A stretch of 64,000 nucleotides of DNA. It comes from Lysobacter panacisoli. GTDB lineage: Bacteria; Pseudomonadota; Gammaproteobacteria; Xanthomonadales; Xanthomonadaceae. The stretch is from NCBI RefSeq assembly GCF_009765165.1, contig NZ_VLNU01000001.1, forward strand, positions 3,478,247-3,542,246, read 5' to 3'. Shown here piece by piece: positions 56,394-64,000 of the stretch. The notes beneath the pieces are model-generated. The model saw only the letters and a list, made by a program, of their open reading frames with translations, was not told the DNA's origin and ran no database searches. Position 1 is the stretch's first letter; every line of letters starts with the position of its first letter. The position numbers and the translations under genes were made by a program.

Positions 56394-56417
56394 AAAAAGC
56401 CCGGCCAATGCCGGGCT
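56394..56417 (-). terminator. Rho-independent terminator after glutamate dehydrogenase
   Basis: Eight-base arms (56398-56405, 56410-56417) with a 4-base loop. On the minus strand the stem leads into TTTTCTTTT. Confidence 0.88.
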
Positions 56418-56443
56418 CTTCCTTCAAACGTGGTGCACGCGAT

Positions 56444-59400
56444 TTACGCGCCGGCCGACGCCAGCTGTGCCAGGCGCCGCACCGCCACCGACAGGGTCGG
56501 ATAGTCGAGCTGCTTCTGGTTGTGCAGGTCGGCGAACATCGCCTGGGTGAAGCGCAGCGATGCATCGTCGCGCTTGAGCCACGCCTCGACCTTCGCCTCG
56601 GCCGGCTTCTTGCCGCCCTCGGCGAGGATCTGCGACACCAGCGAACGTGCCTGCGAGGCGAGCTCGTCGCGCAGTGCGCCGCGGGCCAGTGCCTGCCAGC
56701 GGCCATCGACCGACAGCTGCTCGACCTGCTCGTACAGCCACGGCAGGCTCAATGCGGCGCCGAGCGCGAAGTAACCCTTGGCCACTTCCAGCGGCGAGAG
56801 CTTGCGGGCCAGCGAAATCTCGACGATGTCGCAGCCGAACTCCAGCAGCGGCAGCGCGGCCAGTTGTTCGGCGAGCGTCGCCGGCAGGCCCTTGCCCTTC
56901 CACTCGGCCATGCGCGCGGTGTAGGCATCGCGACGAACGCCCGAGAGCACGTCCGGCAACGCGCCACGCACGGCGTTGAGGCCGTCGCCGTAGCGCGCCA
57001 TCGCGGCGGTGATCTCCGGCATCTTGCCCGGACGCGACAGCAGCCAGCGCGACAGCGAGCGCAGCAGGTGCCAGATGACCTGCAGCGCATCGACCTGCAC
57101 CGCCTCCGGCACCTTGCCGTCGAGCGCATCGATCTGCGCCCACAGGCCGCGCGCATCCACCGCCTCGCGGGCGATGGTGTACGCCTCGGCGACTTCCGCC
57201 GGGGTACGGCCGGTATCCTCGGTCATGCGCAGGGTGAACGTCGCGCCCATGCGGTTGACCATCGAGTTGGTCACCGCGGTGGCGATGATCTCGCGCTTCA
57301 GGCGATGGTTTTCCATCGACTTGGCGTACTTGGCCTGCAGCGGCTGCGGGAAGTAGCGCACCAGTTCCTTCGACAGGTACGGATCTTCCGGCACGTCCGA
57401 ATCCAGCAGCTGCTGGAACAGCACGATCTTGCTGTACGACAGCAGCACGGCGAGTTCCGGACGGGTCAGGCCCTGGCCGCGCGCCTTGCGCTCGGCGATC
57501 TCGGCGTCGGACGGCAGGAACTCGATCTGGCGATCGAGCAGGCCCTGCGATTCGAGTGTGCGGATGAAATGCTGCTTGGAGCCCAGGCGGTGCACGCTCA
57601 TCCGCTCCATCAGGCTGATGGCCTGGTTCTGGCGGTAGTTGTCGTTGAGCACCAGCTGCGCGACCTCGTCGGTCATCTGCGCGAGCAGCTTGTTGCGCTC
57701 GGGCAGTGTCAGCTTCTTCTTCTGCACTTCGCCGTTGAGCAGGATCTTGATGTTCACCTCATGGTCGGAGGTGTCCACGCCGGCGGAGTTGTCGATGAAG
57801 TCGGTGTTGAGCAGCACCCCGTGCTGTGCGGCTTCGATGCGGCCGAGCTGGGTCATGCCCAGGTTGCCGCCCTCGCCCACCACCTTGCAGCGCAGCTCGC
57901 GACCATTGACGCGCAGCGCGTTGTTGGCGCGGTCGCCGACGTCGGCGTTGCTCTCGCTGCTGGCCTTGACGTAGGTGCCGATGCCGCCGTTCCACAGCAG
58001 ATCGACCGGCGCCTTCAGGATCGCGCTCAGCAGTTCGGCCGGCGGCAGCGCCGCGACCGAAGCATCGATGCCCAGCGCGGTCTTGATCTCCGGCGACAGT
58101 GCGATCGACTTGGCCGAACGCGGGAACACGCCGCCGCCCTTGCTGATCAGCGACTTGTCGTAGTCGTCCCAGCTCGAACGCGGCAGCTTGAACATGCGCT
58201 CGCGTTCCTTGAACGTCTTCGCCGCGTCCGGGTTCGGATCGAGGAAGATGTGGCGGTGGTCGAACGCGGCGAGCAGGCGGATCTGCTTGCTCAGCAGCAT
58301 GCCGTTGCCGAACACGTCGCCGGACATGTCGCCGATGCCGACGACGGTGAACTCCTGCTTCTGGCTGTCGCGACCCATCGCGCGGAAGTGGCGCTTGACC
58401 GATTCCCACGCGCCGCGTGCGGTGATGCCCATGCCCTTGTGGTCGTAGCCGACCGAACCGCCCGAGGCGAACGCGTCGTCCAGCCAGAAGCCGTGCGCGC
58501 GTGCGATGCCGTTGGCGATGTCGGAGAACGTCGCGGTGCCCTTGTCGGCGGCGACGACCAGGTACGGATCGTCGTTGTCGTGGCGCACGACGTTGGACGG
58601 CGGCACGACCTTGCCATCGACCAGGTTGTCGGTGATATCGAGCAGGCCGTTGATGAAGCGCTTGTAGCAGGCCACGCCTTCGTTGAACCACGCGTCGCGG
58701 TCCACCGTCGGATCCGGCAGTTGCTTGGCGAAGAAGCCGCCCTTCGAGCCGACCGGCACGATCACGGTGTTCTTCACCATCTGCGCCTTGACCAGGCCCA
58801 GCACTTCGGTGCGGAAGTCTTCGCGACGGTCCGACCAGCGCAGACCACCGCGCGCGACCGGGCCGAAGCGCAGGTGCACGCCTTCCACGCGCGGGCCGTA
58901 GACGAAGATCTCGCGGTACGGACGCGGCTTCGGCAGGTCCGGCACCTTGGCGGAGTCGAACTTGAAGCTGATGTAGTCGGCCGGGCCACCGTCGGCGCGC
59001 AGGCCGCCCTTGTACTGGATGTAGTAGCTGGTGCGCAGGGTCGCATCGATCACGCCGATGAAGCTGCGCAGGATGCGGTCCTCGTCGAGGCTGGCGACGC
59101 GGTCGAACAGACCCTTCAATGCAGTGCGCGTGGCTTCGATCTGGGCGTCGCGCTTGCCGGCGCGTGCTTCGATCGCCGGCTCCAGCGTGGCGATCGTCGC
59201 TTCGTCGCCGTGCGCGAGCGCGTGCAGCTGGGCGCGGAAGCGCTCCATGCCGGCCTTGATCTCGGCCTTGCTTTCGCTGCCGGTGACCGGATCGAACTTC
59301 GCCTCGAACAACTCCACCAACAGGCGCGCGAGCAGCGGATAACGGTTGAGCGTCTCTTCCACGTAGCTCTGCGAGAACGGCACACCGACCTGCAGCAGGT

Positions 59401-61483
59401 ACTTGCAGTAGCCACGCAACATCGAGACCTGGCGCCACGACAGATTGGCGGTGAGGATCAGGCGATTGAAGCCGTCGTTCTCGGCGTTGCCACGCCAGAT
59501 CTGCGCGAACGCTGCCTCGAAGTTCGCGTCGAGGTTGGACACGTCGAGGTTCGGATCGGACGCTTCGACCTCGAAGTCCTGGATGAACATCGTCTGTCCG
59601 TTCACGACCAGGCGGTACGGGTGCTCGGAGATCACCCGCAGGCCCATGTTCTCCATCATCGGCAGCGCGTCCGACAGCGGGATGTCGTCGTTCTGGCGAT
59701 AGAACTTGAAGCGCAGGCCACCCTCGCCACCGTGCGCGCGGTACAGGCTCAGGCGCAGGTCGTCGGCACCGCCCAGCGCGGCGAGGTGCTCGACGTCGTC
59801 GGCGGCGACCGCGGCGCTCACGTCCTCGATGTAACCCGCCGGCAATGCACGGCCGTAGGTGTTGGTCAGGGTCAGGCCGCGCTGCTCGCCGTGGCGTGCC
59901 ACGAGCTTCTCGCGCAGGTCGTCCTGCCAGTTGCGTACCAGCTTGGACAGTTCGGTTTCGATCTGCGCGCTGTCGGTTTCGATCGCCTCGCCCGACTTCG
60001 GACGCACGATCAGGTGCAGCTGCGCCAGCGGCGACTCGCCGCCGAGCGTGACCGAGGAATCGACGTGCTCGCCGTGCAGTTCGCGCTTGAGCATCGCCTC
60101 GATGCGCAGGCGCACGTCGGTGTTGAAGCGGTCGCGCGGGATGTACACCAGCACCGAGAAGAAGCGGCCGTAACGGTCGCGGCGCAGGAACAGCTTGCTG
60201 CGCACGCGCTCCTGCAGGCCAAGGATACCGGTCGCGGTACGCAGCAGTTCCTCTTCGCTCGACTGGAACAGCTCATCGCGCGGCAGCGATTCCAGGATGT
60301 GGCGCAGCGCCTTGCCGCTGTGGCTGTCCGGGGCGAGGCCGGACTGCTGCATCACGTACTCATAGCGCTGGCGCACCAGCGGGATGTCCCACGGGCGACG
60401 GTTGTACGCACTGGAGGTGTAAAGGCCGAGGAAGCGTTCCTCGCGCACCGGCTTGCCCTTCGCGTCGAAGCTGAGCACGCCGATGTAGTCCATGTAACCG
60501 GGGCGGTGCACGGTCGCGCGCGAGTTGGTCTTGGTCAGGATCAGCGCATCGACCGAGCCCGACTGCGGCATGTAGTGCGCCGCCAGCGACGTCAGCAGGC
60601 GCGGCTTGCCCACGTCCTTGCCACGCAGCAGGCCCATGCCGCTGGCCTTGATCGCGCTGAGCACTTCGTCGCCGCCCTTGGGCACGACTTCGTACTCACG
60701 GTAGCCGAGGAACGTGAAATGGTTGTCCGCCGCCCAGCGCAGGAACTCCTGCGCCTCGTGCTTGCCCGCGGCGCTGACCGGCAGGTTGCGTCCACCCAGG
60801 TCCTCGGCGATGGCGCTCATCTTCGCCTTCATCTGCGGCCAGTCGCGCACGGAGGCGCGCACGTCGCCGAGCACCGCTTCGATCGCCTGCTGGATCTTCG
60901 GCATCGCCTCGGTCGGCTGGCGGTCGATCTCCAGATGCATCAGCGATTCGGCCTGACCTTCGCCGACGGCGAGAATCTTGCCGGTCTTGTCGCGCCGGAA
61001 CATCACCACCGGGTGGCCCAGCACGTGCACACCGATGCCCTGCTCGGCCAAGGCCATCGTCACCGAGTCGACCAGGAACGGCATGTCGTCGTTGGCGATC
61101 TGCACGACGGTGTGGGTCGACTCCCAGCCTTCGCTCTTCATCGTCGGATTGAACAGGCGGACCAGCGCGGCGCCGGGCTTGCGCGCACGCGCGAACTCGA
61201 GGAAATCGGTGGCCAGCTCGGCCCAGCCCTGCGCGTCGTGCTGCGGCAGCTCATCGCTGCTCATGCGCTTGTAGAAGGCGCGGATGAAGGCTTCGGCCTC
61301 GGCGTGGCGCGCCTTGGGCAGGCGCTTGCGCATCGCCTCGACGATGGGATCGAGCGAGACGGAATCGTCCTCGACCAGGGGGGCGCTCTTGGACTGCGTG
61401 CGCTTCGACGGGGCCTTCGACGCGGACTTTGCGGGTGCGGCCTTCGTGGCGGGTTTGGCGGCAGCGTTACGTTTGGTGCTCAT
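56444..61483 (-). CDS. gdhB: NAD-specific glutamate dehydrogenase, 180-kDa class
   Basis: A 1679-residue enzyme that oxidises glutamate to 2-oxoglutarate and ammonia (L_GDH180 class, as described for Streptomyces and Pseudomonas). A Lys/Ala/Ser-rich tail (about 1-45) precedes long N-terminal regulatory ACT-like parts. The catalytic core lies at about 800-1150 (GPVARGGLRWSDRREDFRTE, then KNTVIVPVGSKGGFF with the active lysines). The C-terminal helical region follows. The ATG at 61483 is chosen, and an extension of 14 residues is possible but does not look coding. It is the longest gene in the window. Confidence 0.95.
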   Translation of the reverse strand: MSTKRNAAAKPATKAAPAKSASKAPSKRTQSKSAPLVEDDSVSLDPIVEAMRKRLPKARHAEAEAFIRAFYKRMSSDELPQHDAQGWAELATDFLEFARARKPGAALVRLFNPTMKSEGWESTHTVVQIANDDMPFLVDSVTMALAEQGIGVHVLGHPVVMFRRDKTGKILAVGEGQAESLMHLEIDRQPTEAMPKIQQAIEAVLGDVRASVRDWPQMKAKMSAIAEDLGGRNLPVSAAGKHEAQEFLRWAADNHFTFLGYREYEVVPKGGDEVLSAIKASGMGLLRGKDVGKPRLLTSLAAHYMPQSGSVDALILTKTNSRATVHRPGYMDYIGVLSFDAKGKPVREERFLGLYTSSAYNRRPWDIPLVRQRYEYVMQQSGLAPDSHSGKALRHILESLPRDELFQSSEEELLRTATGILGLQERVRSKLFLRRDRYGRFFSVLVYIPRDRFNTDVRLRIEAMLKRELHGEHVDSSVTLGGESPLAQLHLIVRPKSGEAIETDSAQIETELSKLVRNWQDDLREKLVARHGEQRGLTLTNTYGRALPAGYIEDVSAAVAADDVEHLAALGGADDLRLSLYRAHGGEGGLRFKFYRQNDDIPLSDALPMMENMGLRVISEHPYRLVVNGQTMFIQDFEVEASDPNLDVSNLDANFEAAFAQIWRGNAENDGFNRLILTANLSWRQVSMLRGYCKYLLQVGVPFSQSYVEETLNRYPLLARLLVELFEAKFDPVTGSESKAEIKAGMERFRAQLHALAHGDEATIATLEPAIEARAGKRDAQIEATRTALKGLFDRVASLDEDRILRSFIGVIDATLRTSYYIQYKGGLRADGGPADYISFKFDSAKVPDLPKPRPYREIFVYGPRVEGVHLRFGPVARGGLRWSDRREDFRTEVLGLVKAQMVKNTVIVPVGSKGGFFAKQLPDPTVDRDAWFNEGVACYKRFINGLLDITDNLVDGKVVPPSNVVRHDNDDPYLVVAADKGTATFSDIANGIARAHGFWLDDAFASGGSVGYDHKGMGITARGAWESVKRHFRAMGRDSQKQEFTVVGIGDMSGDVFGNGMLLSKQIRLLAAFDHRHIFLDPNPDAAKTFKERERMFKLPRSSWDDYDKSLISKGGGVFPRSAKSIALSPEIKTALGIDASVAALPPAELLSAILKAPVDLLWNGGIGTYVKASSESNADVGDRANNALRVNGRELRCKVVGEGGNLGMTQLGRIEAAQHGVLLNTDFIDNSAGVDTSDHEVNIKILLNGEVQKKKLTLPERNKLLAQMTDEVAQLVLNDNYRQNQAISLMERMSVHRLGSKQHFIRTLESQGLLDRQIEFLPSDAEIAERKARGQGLTRPELAVLLSYSKIVLFQQLLDSDVPEDPYLSKELVRYFPQPLQAKYAKSMENHRLKREIIATAVTNSMVNRMGATFTLRMTEDTGRTPAEVAEAYTIAREAVDARGLWAQIDALDGKVPEAVQVDALQVIWHLLRSLSRWLLSRPGKMPEITAAMARYGDGLNAVRGALPDVLSGVRRDAYTARMAEWKGKGLPATLAEQLAALPLLEFGCDIVEISLARKLSPLEVAKGYFALGAALSLPWLYEQVEQLSVDGRWQALARGALRDELASQARSLVSQILAEGGKKPAEAKVEAWLKRDDASLRFTQAMFADLHNQKQLDYPTLSVAVRRLAQLASAGA

Positions 61484-61704
61484 GGCAACGGGAAGTTCCA
61501 GAAGTTCCAATGGAAGAAGGCCCACGCTATTCGCGCGGGCCGGGGGATACGGTTCAGTACGGACTGTTCGCGGACACGATCTGGCGCGAGGCCGCGGGAA
61601 GCGCGGCGTTCGCGTGTTTTCTCCAGTCGCGACCGCGGTCGACAGGACAGGCGGTAGGACGGGACGATCCGAAGCGTTTCATGTCGTGTGGCCTGATCGT
61701 TCGA

Positions 61705-62865
<1,161 letters not shown>

Positions 62866-62980
62866 GTCGGCACCTCGTGCTTGAGTCTGCGAAATCGGTT
62901 GGGCTTGTAAGCCTGCGAATTGTAGCTGTCTCGTGTGGAATTCGCAGGCACGAGGTTGTTCGCAGCGCCATACCCGCCCT

Positions 62981-62999
62981 TTTCCGCCTGCGGCGGAAA
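62981..62999. repeat. Small inverted repeat
   Basis: Eight-base perfect arms TTTCCGCC / GGCGGAAA around TGC, in the divergent spacer between the acyl-CoA dehydrogenase and ArsR-type genes. It may be a degenerate intergenic repeat or hairpin. Confidence 0.45.
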
Positions 63000-63102
63000 C
63001 CGCCCCTAACGAAGGGGCCAGGGCAAAAGCCAACCCCTGAAGCGGCAAAGCAAGAATCCGCGGACATCCGAGCTTGACCCCCGGCGCCTTGCGGACGAAA
63101 CT

Positions 63103-63120
63103 TATCGCTATATCGCGATA
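63103..63120 (+). promoter_or_regulatory. Candidate operator of the ArsR-methyltransferase gene
   Basis: TATCGC-TATATC-GCGATA is an inverted repeat of 6-base arms with a 6-base spacer, ending 12 bases before the start codon. The TATAT core can also serve as a -10. ArsR-family proteins commonly bind such AT-rich dyads over their own promoters. Confidence 0.5.
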
Positions 63121-63132
63121 GGTTGATGAAGC

Positions 63133-64000
63133 ATGGATCTGGAAGGCTGGTCGTCACGGCTGAAGGTGTTCGCCGATGCCACGCGCGTGCGCCTGCTCGC
63201 CCTGCTGGAGCGCGAAGAGCTGACGGTGGCCGAGCTCTCGGCGATCACCCGCCTGGCACAGCCGCGCGTCTCCACGCATCTGGCCAGGCTGAAGGAGGCC
63301 GGGCTGGTCCGCGACCGCCGCTCCGGTGTGTCGGCCTACTACCGTTTCGACGACGCCGCCCTCGACAGCGCCCAGCGGGCGTTGTGGCAGACCCTGCGCG
63401 AGGGCAGCGACGATCCGCTGCTGCGCCAGGACGCCGAGCGCGTGACCGACGTCCTCGCCTCGCGCGCCGCCGACCAGAACTGGGCCGATTCGGTGGCCGG
63501 CGACATGGAGCGCCACTATTCCCCGGGTCGCACCTGGGAAGCGATGGCGCGCTCGGCGTTGCCGCTGCTGGAGCCCGGCGATGTCCTCGACGTGGCCTCC
63601 GGCGACGGCGTGCTGGCCGAACTGATGGCGCCGCATTCGCACCGCTACGTCTGCCTCGATTCGAGCACCAAGGTCGTGCTCGCCGCGTCGGAGCGCCTGC
63701 GCAAGCTCAAGAACGTCGAAGTGCGCGAGGGCGACATGCATGCGCTGCCGTTCGCCGACGCGCATTTCGATCTGGCCGTGCTGATGCACGCGCTGACCTA
63801 CGCCGAACACCCGGCGCAGGCCGTGGCCGAGGCTGCGCGCGTGCTGCGCCCGGGCGGTCGCCTGCTGCTGACCAGCCTCGCCCGCCACGAGCATCGCAGC
63901 GTGGTGGAAGCGTACGGCCACGTGAACATGGGCTTCACCGAGAAGGAACTGGTGAAGTTCGCCGGCAAGGCGGGACTGGAGGTCGGCAGTTGCGAGACCG
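63133..64000 (+). CDS. ArsR-type regulator fused to SAM-dependent methyltransferase (3' end cut)
   Basis: The visible 289 codons start MDLEGWSSRLKVFADATRVR. Residues 1-90 are a winged-helix ArsR domain (LTVAELSAITRLAQPRVSTH, then LVRDRRSGVSAYYRF). It lacks the metal-binding cysteine pair of ArsR/SmtB (LTVAEL in place of LCVCDL). From about residue 130 comes a class I methyltransferase fold: DVLDVASGDGVLAELM (SAM motif I), CLDSSTKVV, VREGDMHALPFADAHFDLAV and HALTYAEHPAQAVAEAARVL-type motifs. The end lies beyond the right edge. Similar fusions are linked to methionine/SAM genes in related bacteria, from memory. Confidence 0.9.
   Translation, partial: MDLEGWSSRLKVFADATRVRLLALLEREELTVAELSAITRLAQPRVSTHLARLKEAGLVRDRRSGVSAYYRFDDAALDSAQRALWQTLREGSDDPLLRQDAERVTDVLASRAADQNWADSVAGDMERHYSPGRTWEAMARSALPLLEPGDVLDVASGDGVLAELMAPHSHRYVCLDSSTKVVLAASERLRKLKNVEVREGDMHALPFADAHFDLAVLMHALTYAEHPAQAVAEAARVLRPGGRLLLTSLARHEHRSVVEAYGHVNMGFTEKELVKFAGKAGLEVGSCET

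Noticed and set aside
56294..61657. A very long open frame on the plus strand opposite glutamate dehydrogenase
   Set aside because: It is antisense to a clearly recognised enzyme, is rich in His, Arg, Gln and Ala without family motifs, and results from the codon bias of the GC-rich gene on the other strand.

Overview
This window is ordinary chromosomal sequence from a GC-rich gammaproteobacterium. The best fit is Xanthomonadaceae/Lysobacteraceae (a Lysobacter- or Luteimonas-like genus). The reasons are the rpsF-rpsR-rplI-dnaB-alr order, the 180-kDa-class NAD-glutamate dehydrogenase, the secreted M3 dipeptidase, the TonB-dependent receptor and the uniformly high GC. I cannot name the species from sequence alone. 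I saw no rRNA, tRNA, CRISPR array, transposase, phage or integrase gene.

Layout. 1-138 is the N-terminus of a DUF817 membrane protein running off the left edge. 291-8032 (minus) is an adaptor plus two-permease RND efflux operon without an outer-membrane channel gene. 8340-9169 (plus) holds two small c-type cytochromes in tandem. 9319-18557 (minus) runs from an OmpA lipoprotein through a WS/DGAT acyltransferase, photolyase, alanine racemase, two small proteins, dnaB and the S6/S18/L9 ribosomal proteins. 18942-25502 is mostly plus strand: exonuclease III, an ABC exporter, a PQQ-type sugar dehydrogenase, a ferredoxin-NADP reductase and a universal stress protein with a perfect FNR/Anr box upstream. 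25506-33504 holds glutathione peroxidase, a TonB-dependent receptor, a secreted amidohydrolase and a secreted M3 peptidase, perhaps a peptide-scavenging neighbourhood. 33569-41837 has small enzymes, an MFS carrier, a periplasmic glycerophosphodiesterase and the long helicase Lhr.

41944-45049 (plus) is a compact set: sirtuin, two DUF1801 proteins, an AraC-type regulator overlapping a VOC protein by 4 bases, and a small membrane protein. 45128-49995 (minus) is an amino acid permease, then a trimeric autotransporter adhesin followed by its probable peptidoglycan-anchoring partner (TpgA-like BamE/OmpA lipoprotein). 50212-55208 carries an MFS protein, DUF2939, CHRD, 5'-nucleotidase and DUF1254 genes. 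55226-55325 is a dispersed-type inverted repeat. 55479-62865 (minus) is NAD kinase, the giant NAD-glutamate dehydrogenase and an acyl-CoA dehydrogenase. 63133 to the right edge is an ArsR-type regulator fused to a SAM-dependent methyltransferase.

No obviously novel multi-gene system stands out. The points most worth a second look are the FNR/Anr-type promoter of the stress protein gene, the adhesin-TpgA pair with an EF-hand-like loop in the adhesin, the unequal proton-relay residues of the paired RND permeases, and the ArsR-methyltransferase fusion with a candidate operator. Many neighbouring genes converge with gaps under 15 bases, so hairpin terminators between genes are frequent and are listed.
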